Positions 34,901 to 46,900 of a stretch of 64,000 nt of DNA are shown piece after piece. The DNA is from Taenia hydatigena. Lineage: Eukaryota; Platyhelminthes; Cestoda; Cyclophyllidea; Taeniidae. The notes under the pieces were generated by a model. That model had not been told where the DNA came from, ran no database searches, and worked only from the letters and a program-made list of their open reading frames with translations. The position numbers and the translations under genes are program-made. Location: NCBI GenBank assembly GCA_036345935.2, contig JADWOT020000007.1, positions 1,860,308 through 1,924,307 on the forward strand, in the 5' to 3' direction. The stretch's first letter is position 1, and each line of letters begins with the position of its first letter.

Positions 34901-36240
34901 TAGAGACCCACTGTTTGCAGACTTTGAGGAAACTGCAGCTTTGTTGCCACAAATAATGAGAGGACTGCTAGAAGGTATTAATTTTGTTTTGACGAAAGAG
35001 ACGCTCATTTGCTAAGCAAATGTCCCTTCATTTGCCTATTTTCCATTATAAGCGAGGTCAAAAAATAGTCGCATTTCGGAATTCGTGAAGGCAATCACTT
35101 GAAGACGCAAACTGAAAGGTAATGGATGAAGTGTGTGACACCAGTGGCCATGACTGCTAGAGCTCTTGAGTGTATTAGGAGTTACTCAAATTAATGCCCA
35201 TGCGCAAAACTGACACCGTGTGGCACTAATTAGAAAAATTCACTCTGGAATATTATGCCAATTTAGCAATTCAATGGGCGAGACAACGAAACATTCAATG
35301 GCATAGTGATTATTAAATGGGTACAAATATTGCAGACTAGACGCGTTCATGGTTCGTATCCTCTTCAGAAACAGAAGGTGCTCCATTCAACATATAGTTT
35401 GCATTTTCTGCCGCTTTTTGCCTAAAAGGTGTATTTGAACAAGCATGGAACTATTGGTCTGTTAGCATTTACCCGCAAAGTTTATCCATCTATCGCGTCA
35501 AAAACCGACCTAACTCGGTCCATTTCCACCAATAGTGTTAACTTGTTGATTTATTCAAAAATGAATCTAAAAGACAGCTTTGGAAACGCTTGAGCTTATA
35601 ATTCAAGCCTCCTATTAAATATCCTAAAGAAAATGCAAACCGACTTTTGCCATTTGCAGCAGCTCCAAAAGCGGACCATATTACTGCTACTTCGGCAATG
35701 CAATAACCGGCTAAAACTGGTGGGAAATGTCATAGCATGGATATATCGACCAAAGCTTTATGAAAATTAATTTAAGCAGGACCACTGCAACTGTATATGA
35801 AAGAAACAACTACTTTGGACGCAAATGAAACAATCGCGTGATGCTGTTACTGACAGCCATTAGCCTTAACATCTGCACTTGTATCACCTCTTTATGCTGA
35901 GGGGACATTAGATTCCAAAAAGTGCGGATTTCGACTTTATTAAGGTTTTGATTTAAGCGGCCATTTTTGCTAAGCATTCTTGCACCCAACTCTTGCCCGA
36001 GCAGTTATTCCGCATCTACTGATAATAGAATTAATCGCAAACAAAGGTTGCTAATAATCAAAGGTTGACTTAGGTTAGTGTTGAGACCACAGAGGCAGTG
36101 CTAAATTTTTAATATTTTAGGATTTGCTTGTAAATGCTAATCACATTAAAATTTTGCTTGTATTTCTTCATCTACTTGGTTTATTTGTCTGGCATAATCC
36201 AAAGAATGATTCGTATCGGAAAGATATCCACTCATTTTTA
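31950..36240. other. 4.3 kb without a supportable gene
   Basis: Short open frames only, none with recognisable similarity or splice context. A T-run with 14 or so consecutive T lies near 33408. The minus-strand frames between 34238 and 33814 are threonine/serine-rich but too short and unsupported to call. Confidence 0.45.
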
Positions 36241-36250
36241 AGTAACTTCG

Positions 36251-36710
36251 ATGGGTCTGATAGTTGACGAAGTTAGCTGCAGCACCTCAACTGGGTACTA
36301 TTTGTGCCATAAAATGTTTGTCTTCATTCATCGTTGCGATTTGTTCAATCTTGTGGTAGAAGGCAGTCACCACAGGACATGGAGTTACAAGTGTGAAGAC
36401 TGCATTGCTGCTTCTTATGGTGTTATTGCTTTTGCGACTCGATAAGCGATTGGTGCATCGTGTGCTGATTTACTCTAAACTGAACTGAGAGTGCATCTAC
36501 TTCTGCTTACTGGTCATGAGTAGTAGGGTCAAGCCCGCATGGGATCACCCGGCCACTTATGCTCGACCTTCTGTGGCATTGAGGCTTTGATGCTGTACGT
36601 CCACTTTAAGAACGAGGAGTTTCCTTCCCAGTGAAAGGCGTAGAAAAGATCTTGTCCGCTGGACCACTCGTCTATTTCAAGAGTATTAGTTTTTGGGCCG
36701 CATCTTCTTG
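36251..36710 (+). pseudogene. Decayed inverted copy of the unknown gene at 21.4-21.85 kb
   Basis: FIHRCDLFNLVVEG and YKCEDCIAASYGVIAF align with the minus-strand frame at 21845-21663. The following sequence aligns with the 21648-21391 frame (ASTSAYWS versus ASISALWL, GFDAVRPL versus IKDAVRTL) but contains several stops. Further outward, 36780-36860 resembles the reverse complement of 21240-21320. The coordinate sum near 58090 differs from the V/U palindrome, so an extra 1.1 kb separates them. Confidence 0.5.
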
Positions 36711-37479
36711 CCATGCATTTGACTTCATTTCGGTGGGTAAAATTAGATTTATAATGGGTTCATAGGCTTTTGCATGGGTGTGAAGTGCAATTCGATAAAG
36801 TGGCTTTTGAACCAACTGCACAGCAAGTAGTGGTGGCGATGATGGCAACGGAAATTTTTGTGACACCAGTTTGACAGGCTGGTGGACGCAGTAAAGGTGA
36901 CATAAGAATTACTTAAGATAATGTTTAGCAAAATTATTGTACGATTTCTCAAATACATTTCAAACCGACTACAAGGAGGATGAGACAGTCAAGCAGAACG
37001 TAAACACAGTGCAGTTTTGAGGCAAAGGCACGTAAGAAGTTGGCCCACCTGCGTAGACCACCAACATGTGTTTCCCGCTAACATCGTGTGTACTCACAAA
37101 TCTGCCCTTCTGCAACAATTGGATCCCCAAGCTCAGATGGCTGTCTCTTCTTCCTTTCAAGCGTTAGTGGTGTTGTACCAGCCAAAATCGATCCCAGACC
37201 CATTATTATCAACTCTTGCACTAAATTCGCAAAGTGGCGCTTAAAGTGCATCTCGTCTCAATTCGTCCAAATGAATTTTAGGAGGCATTTGCTGTCAATA
37301 TTCTTAACACTCTCTTCAAGTAGCTGTTTCCTTTAACAAACCAAATAGGCCACTCTTCTCCTCATTACCACAATCAAAAGTATATTTGCCCTCATTAGTG
37401 TCTCGTTCATCCACCCACCCATCCAAGCAAATTTCCGCTGACCAGAGAGTACAGGGCCTACTGGGTCAAAACCATCTAC

Positions 37480-37815
37480 AAATATACAACGGCTACACAA
37501 CATGTAGTCTTATCGGTCCACTGACCGACAGAAAAATGCGGATGGGTCAGCAAGAGCAGCGAGCTAAAGGGAAAGCAGACGACCCAAATCTAGACCACCG
37601 ACCATCCCTTCATTGGCGACAGCTTTTACACGCCCTTGCTGAGTCGTGATCAACATGAGTGGACGGTTTGAATGAACAGGAGGGACAGCAACGCAGTTTC
37701 ACAATTGCGGCGAACCGAGCTGTGAAAATAAAAGGCTTCTAGGACAAAAAATCACTTTGTTAAGAGCAGATTTGAGGGTGTATGTGCAAGCAAACACAGG
37801 GAGATAGGAAGAGCA
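37480..37815 (+). repeat. Diverged direct copy of 42.34-42.65 kb
   Basis: Anchors shared in order with 42340-42650: GTCTTATCG, GCGGATG(G/A)GTCAGCAA, GGGACA-GCAAC, TTGCGGC, ACTTCTAG/GCTTCTAG and GCAAGCA(A/G)ACACA. Identity is low. It ties the flank of copy C to the outer end of the giant inverted-repeat arm. Confidence 0.4.
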
Positions 37816-38227
37816 ATTAGTGCCTAGCCATTTGCTGCATCTTCGTAGTAGGCATCAGCCCACCGGCTTCTAATCCAACAGCATCTGGTGAAAGTCCGCT
37901 GTTCGCGAACAATTGTTCCTTGCGCTTACAAGTGTAAGTAAACACATCTTTGTAATTGCCGCCATCTCCCCTTCCTCAAGGTCATCTATTCATGATCGAC
38001 TGATCAATAACTTAAGTTGACCCATCAATCGAGCAATCAATACGCCACACGTCGTGATTTGCAAGCACTTTTAGAGATGTCAGATTGCCGTAAATTTGTT
38101 CGCATGTTCTCCGCCCTCTTTGCCTCGCCCAGCGGCCGCACAAACTTCGAGAAGACCATTTTTTAGGAGGCGACCCACCCATGTGTAAGCGAATTTCACA
38201 CTGACTCACCTGCTTTATCACTTGCAG

Positions 38228-38536
38228 CAATAGCAGTGCACACTCGGCTTAAGCGCTTCCTCCCTCTAATTGTTGTTGTTGTTGTAGATACAATTGGACA
38301 TCAGAGTCGCCCAACCTCACTACCACCCTCTTCCTCACCGCCAACGCTAGCATTGAGGTTGTGGCAACCACGACTGACGGCAACGTGGAAAAGCATTCCA
38401 CCCACCAGATCTTACTCGTCCATCGCAATTAGCCGCCCACTATCTCTCCCATTTCGCACCTCCTCCTTCGTCTCCCTCTTCTCTCCTGCCTCCGTTCCCA
38501 CTCATGCATCTCTCAACGACGTCACCAAGCATACTA
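38228..38536 (+). CDS. Copy C, second exon
   Basis: Follows a CACTTGCAG acceptor and ends in phase 1 at GTAAGT. Encodes IAVHTRLKRFLPLIVVVVVD and a serine/proline-rich tail, of which 135 codons overlap an open frame identical in copy A. A second frame (NLTTTLFLTANASIEVVATT) is also open for 45 codons, but it does not join the third exon in phase. A (GTT)5 run overlaps the VVVVV segment. Confidence 0.5.
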
Positions 38537-38630
38537 GTAAGTGCCTCCTCCTCCTTCTCATCACAGCCTTCATTCTTTACTCAGCTTCCTCTGCTCACAT
38601 TCACTCATTCCTATTTCTCCCCTCGCTCAG

Positions 38631-39029
38631 GCCTCGCCCGTGACAATAAGGCGCAGGAGCAGACGCTGAGCGATGACGACGAGGTCGGGTTGATGGGGCA
38701 CGAGGAATCGGAATGTGACCTGTCCGACTACTTGACTTTGACGAGTCAGTGGTCGGATGGGGATGAGCAGGCGGAGTGGTGGCAGTTGCCACCCTCCCGG
38801 ATGGAATCAGATTCTCCTACGTCGTCATCGCTCACCACAGTGACACCATTGCAAACGGCGAACCAACTCTCGACCACGCGGGGAGCGACGGAGGAGGTGG
38901 GTGTGGAATTCGAGGATGACGTAGAGCCAGGTGAAGAGAAGGAGGAGGGTGGAGGAAAGGGGGATGTGGATATAATGAGGAGATTACAAGAAGGAAAATA
39001 TAGGACTCTGTGCAACTTAATCGACTCTG
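38631..39029 (+). CDS. Copy C, third exon (acidic)
   Basis: Phase 1 to phase 1, 399 nt. It encodes a strongly acidic, Ser/Thr-rich region: TLSDDDEVGLMGHEESECDL, SDYLTLTSQWSDGDEQAEWW and EVGVEFEDDVEPGEEKEE, ending MRRLQEGKYRTLCNLIDS. It looks like a cytosolic tail with several possible acidic-cluster phosphorylation sites. I do not recognise the family. Confidence 0.55.
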
Positions 39030-39379
39030 GTGAGTGACTCTAATACTTGTGCCGTCGCACTTAGAACCCATTAGATTATTCAGCCATCCAGTGCTTGCCT
39101 TAATACTTGAGCCAAGAGCTCACTTGTTGCACTTCTCTTGTCCTCACCACAGTGACACCATTGTCGGCAAGTCAACTCTCGGCCACACGGAAAACGACGG
39201 AAGGCTTCTGTCCATCTAATTTTTTCCTCTCTGATGGATGTGGGTTCGGTATTTTGGCACTTTCCTTTCTTATATCGTGGTGTCACTTCAATCTAAAATG
39301 CAGAAATAAAGGGATCAGTAAAAGGAGAAGAAGTGGACTAATCTATTTGTAGAAATCACAAAACAATGGTCCGACAATC

Positions 39380-39735
39380 GTTGAAGATACGGCTAATGCC
39401 ACGCGATTGTCTTTTCCGCACTTAATTTACCTTTGTTAAAAGAAATCGGGACCCCTTACCTTCATGTACATCACAGTTGCATTTAGATGCTGATTGTTTA
39501 AACATTCATAGCTTCGGATTATTTAATTTTCAGAGACCATGTATAACGATAGGTTACTCATCATAAGCACAACCAATGCGATGCGATCGTCTTCCTCCGG
39601 TTCAAAGTAGCCATGAATGAAATCGGAATATTTGGTCTACTTGTACGTCGCAGTAGCATTTGGATGCTAACTGCTAAAATATTCCCAACTTTGGATAGTT
39701 ATATTTTCGGATGCCACATAACAAGTGCAGGTAGA
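39380..39735. repeat. Two-copy tandem duplication, period about 177 bp
   Basis: GCATTTAGATGCTGATTG at 39479 recurs as GCATTTGGATGCTAACTG at 39656. Matching flanks include GAAATCGG, CACAGTTGC/CGCAGTAGC and CTTCGGATTATTTAATTTTC / CTTTGGATAGTTATATTTTC. Roughly 70% identity and non-coding. Confidence 0.75.
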
Positions 39736-39739
39736 TAAG

Positions 39740-42330
39740 GGCAAGGGAAAGGAGTAGTAGGCGAATCGGCACCCATTCCTCTATTTGAGGCTGTCATGAG
39801 ACGTATTTTTTGGAGTGTGCACTATGATCCTTAAAATCTGAGAGGAAGAAGGAAAAGGCCTCATTTCACATGGCATGGATTGAGCTGCCTAGATTAGGCG
39901 GGCTAAATAAGAGTGCTGGGTTGATTTTAGTAGTAACGTATGAAGACGCTGCTAAAAATGAGGCATGCACAGTTGATCAGATAGCCCTGTCAATCTGCAT
40001 CTTTCCCAATTTACCAAAGACAGCTATAATCTAGCTTAGGTGACCAATCTAGTCCGTGATATTCTAGTGGATTCTAGTCTGATCCAGTTAGGCATAGTCT
40101 TGAGCACTGTGTTACAGTGCTTCCACAATGGAACATGGATATAAAGCAGGTTGTTGCACTTCAGTAGGTCTGCTGCTGTCGCTGTTTATTTAGCGGTTAC
40201 ACACGCGTGTAAGAACCATTAAAAGCTAGCGCAGCACATTGAGCGCAGTTTAAGGCATGAAGTTAATTAAAGGAGTCGACGACATACCACTAAAGATCTC
40301 TATGGAGCCAACAAATAGACGCGTCTGGTGCGTATGCGCATTCCTACGCCTGGACGATTCCTTGCCTCTGATTATCAGCGACACCAGCGGTGCATGCATT
40401 TCTTCTATGGAAGTGAAGAAGCAGGCATTTTCAGTTTAAGCAGATACAGGGATATTGAGATAGAAGTGCAGGGATAAGAAACCCTGGGAATGAAGGAGAG
40501 TGGGAAGAGGAAAGTGAGGGTTGGAAGTGAACAGCAGGGGGTAATCCTGTACAGTGCTGTGATGCAGCGTTCTCTGCTTCCTTTTTTTCATTACGATTTT
40601 CATGAAACTGATATATTTATCATCTCATCTAGCCATTTGACTGAGTTAAATGTGAAGGATTTAGACCAGCGGAAAAAGCATGAACTTTTTTTAAGGCGAT
40701 TTAGAGACGCAAAGCATGGCATTCCCTCTCTAAGTGATATACACTGGGTACCAGATGTGATGCTATTAAAATGATGTACGCAAATGAAGCAGGAGGGAAG
40801 GAAAAGAAGAGCGGTACAACCTACCCTTAACTTTTACAATTTCCATTTGATGTGGAGTGGGTGGGCGTGGTGGGAGATTGGGACTGAAGGGCGGATGGAT
40901 TTGGAGGCGGCAGAAGAGATGAAAAGAAGACCCGAGGCCAAAAGGAAGTTAATTAATACGGAAGCAATGGCGGAGAACTAAACGGCGGGAACGAGACCGC
41001 GATGAAGATGATAAAAGCAGCCGAAACAACTCGCAGCAGAGTATGTCTGAAGTGTGGCTGGGTGATGGACTTCCTTGAATCTGACACGTGTAGCTCAATT
41101 AGCTGCACGTGTTACGTGGTTGCCCTCAATTCCGACTGATGTAGGCTTTAGGCGTCGTTCCTTTTCAAGGTTTTGCAAGAGCAGTTATTACTTGCTTTGG
41201 TGCTCTTTCACCCTAAGTTCTTTTCTTGCATCGTCCTACATGCAAATGAGACGATTCTAATGCATTTGGATGAAATGTTTGCCGTTCTATCGATATCTCT
41301 TTCTGGTGCTGTCATTTGAACTGGTCGTCTTTTGGGCTCTTAGGCAATTCTCGTTTCCGCCTCAAGGTGCTTACCTTTAGCTGAATGCAGAAATAGAGGA
41401 CCAAGTGGAGGAACTATGGTAAATGAAGCAGATGGATGGCTGGGATGATGCTTAATGATGACTGATTGAGGAGGCGATATCTATAAATCAGCCCAACTTT
41501 TATGCGGTTCTTCTACCTGTGTGCTGCGCTTGGTTTACAGGAACGCCTTGGCAAGATGCGCTGGTGGAGGGGAAATAAGAGCGCTATGCAGAAGGATATC
41601 CCCAGCGGCAGAGCTTAAAGCACTATTGATGATATCGCCATAAAGGTAACTATCTTAACTTCGGCTGGCTTGCGTTTGACTAACGGATCCACTACCTTGC
41701 TAGCTGCATGTGACTTTCCAAAAGAATTAAATATGAACCGCTACAATTCAATCTGACAATCAATGTTGCGCTCTGTCCTTCTAGTGCAATGTTTTCCGAA
41801 GTACTGTGACCCTAAATTATAAGTGCTCTACCTCACAAATACGATATCTTTGACGAGGATAGCCAAACAAATGCTAAATTTGCCTTTGCGTAAATTATGC
41901 CGCAATGTTTGATGATGTCTCTCTCAGTTAAACTAATTTAAAATATGGGCTGATTATCTTAAAACCTAACAGCTATTTACTCGTTGAACATGACAGAATC
42001 GTTTAAGAAGTAGACCTATTAATAATGACACCGCTTATTAAAATAGCTTGCCTCTCATACCCAATGGGGTAGACAAACCTTTTTTAACTAAATGTCATTG
42101 ATGAGCTAAAAACACTCTTTGACTAAGCTATAATAATATCAAACTTTGCAATGCGTTATTGGCACACTTTTACACCGATTGACGGTCCTACGCAACATAG
42201 TCTTGAGCAAATGCTATAATAATTTTCCACTTACCCATGCGTGAGATTGTTTGCAGTCCAACTCGCCGTGGGTAGAGTAGATAATTGAGTAGGTCAGCCG
42301 ACTAGGCAGATAACCAGTAAGTAGCAAATG
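39740..42330. other. 2.6 kb with nothing recognised
   Basis: Short open frames only. The 94-codon plus frame at 40490-40774 has NVKDLDQRKK resembling NVKDVDQRSS encoded near 24319 in repeat U copy 1, but the match is too short to separate from chance. Confidence 0.4.
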
Positions 42331-43167
42331 CACAGCAGGCGGTCTTATCGTTTACATTGATCCGTTTAATGACCAGCCACTTAAAGCGGATGAGTCAGCA
42401 ACGAGGCGCATGCTGAAAAGAGTGTGAACCACTCACCTCTCCGACGGTGGCTCAAACCTATCCTCGCGTAGGGTTTATAAACGAAAGTGGATGTTGGGAT
42501 AAAAGGCTCGATAGGGACAAGCAACTGCAAAAGCAGTAGCAAAATTTCCATGGTTGCGGCAAAAGGTATTCACAAAATGAGCAGACTTCTAGTACCGAAA
42601 AGTATTTTAGCAAAAAAGGCTTTAAGGATCTGCACACAAGCAGACACATAAAAAGCGCAACCTGACTAGGCTGACAAAAATCGTGCCATTTTCAACTCCT
42701 ATTAGCCGTCATGTTGACCACATCAATCACGTGAGTGCCGAAGTAGGGCAACATTACATCCAGTGAAATGGACAAACTTGCCTTGATCCCAATGCAGAAT
42801 ACACAATCATCGTAATAATTGTATGGGATGTGATGGCATTTTATTTGGCACAGTTTGACTATAAATTAGGCCAGAGGGTAAGGAGCGGAATCAGAAATTG
42901 CAAGCAGGACCGTCCTACGGCAAGAAGAGGCAAATAGTTTTACGCGTAATGGGGTAGGTAAGAACTTGGCCAATGGATTACTTAAAATTCGATGGTGAAA
43001 GGAAAGGAGAAAGGTGCGAGTAAGGAAGAAAATGAAGACGTAGATACTGCTAAAGCATATGCAAGCATAAAACATATCATATCAGTCATCAAACCAGATA
43101 GTCAAGGGGCGCATACGAGAACTAGGATGCATAGCCTCGTCTGTCAACGTGCTTGTACCTTCCAACC

Positions 43168-43407
43168 TCATGTCCGGGTTTGAGTCTGAGTATGAGGCAA
43201 AGATCGGGCCGGACTACATCCGGGTGACTCGACCAGCCCACTCACGTGCCCCACAAGTGACCAAATGAAACTGGGATTTGGGTGGGTGTTATTGCGATTA
43301 ACGTGAAAAAGGCAACCAGGTGCCGTAACTAAGTGGGATTTGATTTCCATTGCGTTGCCTACGAAATCGCCAATGTCTGGAACACTAGACGGGATGTCTC
43401 GGTACAT
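43168..43407 (-). other. Conserved 79-codon open frame, left arm
   Basis: MYRDIPSSVPDIGDFVGNAM... is present in both arms (63189-63428 on the other side) with one residue change near the C-terminus. It has no recognisable domain and no flanking splice sites I trust. Conservation between arms only reflects their recent common origin. Confidence 0.25.
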
Positions 43408-43734
43408 TCAAAGATAACCTTACCTCCTTTACCACAGTAAGTGTTGGCTTACCATTCATTTAACGCATTTGTATTTCAGAGTGCGTGGTGGGGTATAGCT
43501 CACAGGTTTGTGCCCAATAGGGCATCTATAAGAGTAGTTTAAAATGTCTATGTGTCCTTGTTTTTAAGAGCCGCTAACCGGGTACGATCTCTTTATTGGC
43601 GAAGAATGATGGTCGCCGACTAGAAGATTCCTACAATTAAGATAGCTTGCAATAGAACGCCCAACGAAATTATTTTACGTAAAATCATATCTGTCGTGGT
43701 AAGAGGGAGCATAGCATTAGTAATGTGTAGAGGC

Positions 43735-43959
43735 CTACGAGAAGGCTTGCACAAGCACCAGAGCGATTGAAGTGGTTAGGATTGGAGCAGTAATTTCTTG
43801 AAGGCAAATTTGAGAGTCCTTGCGATTGCGGGCATTGAAGTGGAAGCACTTGAGGTGGTCAGTGTAAAATTCGAGAATAGTTCCGATGTTGCAGCGATTG
43901 AAGAATTGGTTACGATTTTGGGAGTCCTTGCGAAAATCCCAGTAGCAATTGGCACTCAT
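43735..43959 (-). other. Conserved 74-codon open frame, left arm
   Basis: MSANCYWDFRKDSQNRNQFF... is identical in protein to 62637-62861 in the other arm. It contains a small internal duplication (CGCAAGGACTC recurs about 105 nt apart) and a hydrophobic C-terminal segment (ITAPILTTSIALVLVQAFS). Function unknown, and it may be non-coding. Confidence 0.25.
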
Positions 43960-46900
43960 TCCTCGTCTATCTAAAACAGCAAATTATCTCTATAACATCC
44001 CGAATTGTCTACACGTGAACTGAATCTTAATCGTGCATATGGAGCCTTGTAGTACAGTGACTGAGGCACGACTAATGTTGCTGTGCTGGTCTGCATCTGC
44101 ACTGAATACAGATTTAATTTGCCTACACATTAGTTTCGTTAAATCATTTTTCATGCATGCAAGTGGCTACATGTGCATGTGCTGTACTGTCGATTCATTC
44201 TTCTCATTTCTAAATTCTGTTTATTTCCAACTGCTGATACTTGCGCCTACTTACAGTGCATGGTCTAGCATCAAGTATCATTTCCCTCGAGTGCTCCTGC
44301 TTGACGTGATGTTCTTCTAACGCAAATCGCATTCTTAACTACCCAGTGATTCTTTAACCCACTCTCTTTTGAATCAAGCCTTCTTGTAATTCTCTTGTTC
44401 TTGTCCATGCTTACCTTAATTTAAAAAGATGAGGAGCTGGAGGAAATATCGACAAACGATAATCGGAGTTTTAGAGACGAATTTAAAAACTGAGTTTAAC
44501 TAAGCACCCATTTAACAAGTGCTGTGTCGCATGACTTCTTGTGGATTTTGGCAAAAGTGGAAGCAAAGGATGTGCATACGCCACGGAAAAGTAAATGAGT
44601 GACGATGTTAAACACAAGGTTATCTATCACGACCCCATGTTCTGTCGAAAGCTATAGATAAAGGAGGCGACGCTACCTGAGATATATCAGAAAGAAATAT
44701 GTGCAGCATTCAAGCTCACGATACCTTTTCTGCTTCTCTGCTAGCTAGATGGAGCCAAAATTGATGTTACCAGTCGGCCCTAACATAAAAACAATGCGAC
44801 AAATTAGAATGGAGCAAGATCTTACTCTAACCGAATCCTCTTCCATCCGGTCCGCCCTTACACAAATCTGACTTAAAATCGAAGCTTTTACGCTTATCTA
44901 TGGATGCCCGTAGCAGCCAGCCTATTTTTCGTCCGCAAACCCATTTTCGACACAGCGAAACCGCAAAGAGAGTTGAGTTACTAGGAGAAACAATTGATGT
45001 TGAGGTCAGTCATCTCTTTAGTCGTCACAGTTAACTCATGAGTGTTTCCTTCGGCTCTGCTCAACCTGTAATGCCTGACGCAGGAGGCTGACCAACCATA
45101 CTCGAAGCCATTCCTCCACAGCAATTCTTTGCTGCGCATGGTATGCAGAAGAATGAGGGAAGAGCGGGCGGCATTGCTTTGAAGTGCTATTTCACATGGT
45201 CATGCAGAGCTTATAACACCATCTCTAGTTCTTTCATCCAGTTATAACTGGCATACAAATAAATGGCAACACCATTTGTCATCAAAAACTTGTCATGTCA
45301 TAATGTTGCGCACATGCCTTCACAAGAGCCTACATGGAGTCCATATGTGAGAAAAACATGGCTGTTCTTAGGGACCATGGGTAATGGCATTCACTTGGTT
45401 TAAAAGTTCTGTCACATTTGCTTACATTTTCAAATATCATATACGTGTTCCCTCTCGACGCGTTTAATAGTCATCATAGACGCAGTGACAGCCCCAGATC
45501 GCTGGTACATTTGCGGTTTTTTAAAGCAAATTTGACTTCATAGCGGTCTAGTCGCTCAAGCATATGGTTATTGCACTGAAACCAGGCAGAACTGCTCGTT
45601 CGTAACTTCGGAATTTTAGCCAATCGCTTGGATGCGTGGCTAAACTAGTCGTAGAATCTACCACTGTAGTCTTCAATTTGCTCGCAAGAGAAAAGGTCTT
45701 CCAGCTCTACTTATTTTCTGCTGGGCAAAGCAATTCTTGCACGTTAGCTTCTTAATGGCGATCTTTATAAAATAGCAGATTGCACGTAGCAAATTTACAC
45801 TTCGCTTGACTGTGCGCTCAACTACTCGAACAATTCATTCTATGAAGGCTACAGTTACGTCTCGCAATATGGTCTATCTAACCATGCGAAGGGTACCTTA
45901 ACCCTTCTGTACGGTATCAAGCAACACGCTTTTACATACTAATTCAACATTCGACACCAATGTGGATGCAGTCCAAAGCGTTTATGTACCTTCTACGGGA
46001 ACGTGTTAGAGTCTGCTCGTTTTATAGGTGTGCTGATAATCAACACCAATGGGATCACGCATGAGTCATTACAATGAGCAGTCAGCATGCCCATTCCATG
46101 TTTGTCGGCAGGGTTTGTAAGAATGCAACGATCAGCAGCCACAACATGAGAGGACATTTAGCCCAAAAAAATTCCTTAGTTGGAAAGGCTTAAAAAATCA
46201 CGCATAGACACACGCAAAAGGGAAAGATCATTAATTAACGCCTAAACGTCTAAAATTTTCTCTTAGTCAGCATCAGCCCTCTATTATCTATTTTGATAGA
46301 ACGCGTTCGCTCTGCATGGGCAGCTATGGATGCAACTGAACGTCTCACGTTGAAATGACGTGTAACGAAGTATTTGCAGTGCTGCATATATAAATTCGCA
46401 TCACATTGATCGGTTGTATTAGTTGCATCAAGGATGCAACTATTAGCCATCTATTGCGATATTCAAACACAGAACCGAAAAAGCGCTACATGCATGGGTG
46501 CAAATGTGGCTGTGTGCCCTCCTACCTTCTTCATCACAGACGAATGGAGCTTGTAAGCCTAAAGTGCCTGAAATAAGGCGAATTCGTGGACAAATCTCAT
46601 TCACTGCATGTCGTTAGTAAGAAGTCGCCTCACCAAAGTTGTCTCACTGACTGCGGCAGTAGCAGCTAAATTCATCTCATAGCCAACGCATCCAACCCCA
46701 TCGAGGGCACCACTCTGACCACCCCTTCCCTGGAAGATACAAGTCGCACTCCTTTATCAAAGAGGCATCATGCGGCTGCCGCAAAGGAGGAAGGCGGTCC
46801 CTCTCACTGCACGCCATTAGTAAGATGCCGCACTACCAGTGTCATCTCCCTGGTTGCAAGAAAGGTGCAGTAGTGGTAGCAGCAGCGGCAGCACCATCTT

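Larger units (their letters stand above)
37910..39215 (+). pseudogene. Copy C: unknown gene block, 3' truncated
   Basis: From 37910 to about 38215 it resembles copies A and B at roughly 80-85%. From about 38216 to 39148 it is almost identical to copy A. Exons visible: about 38114-38184, 38228-38536 and 38631-39029, all open in the shared frame. At 39148 the sequence stops matching A/B just before the AG of the fourth exon, and instead repeats internal exon-3 sequence (CACCACAGTGACACCATTG, as at 38833). The last two exons are therefore missing, and the copy cannot make the full product unless new 3' exons are used. Confidence 0.7.

Noticed and set aside
38832..39071. Proline/histidine-rich frames antisense to the acidic exon (also at 48377-48616 and 57979-58224)
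   Set aside because: They are mirror images of the GAG/GGAGGA-rich coding strand. Splice sites and phase conservation favour the acidic strand.
40490..40774. 94-codon frame with NVKDLDQRKK resembling a peptide encoded in repeat U
   Set aside because: The similarity spans only about 10 residues and the nucleotide match does not extend, so chance is likely.
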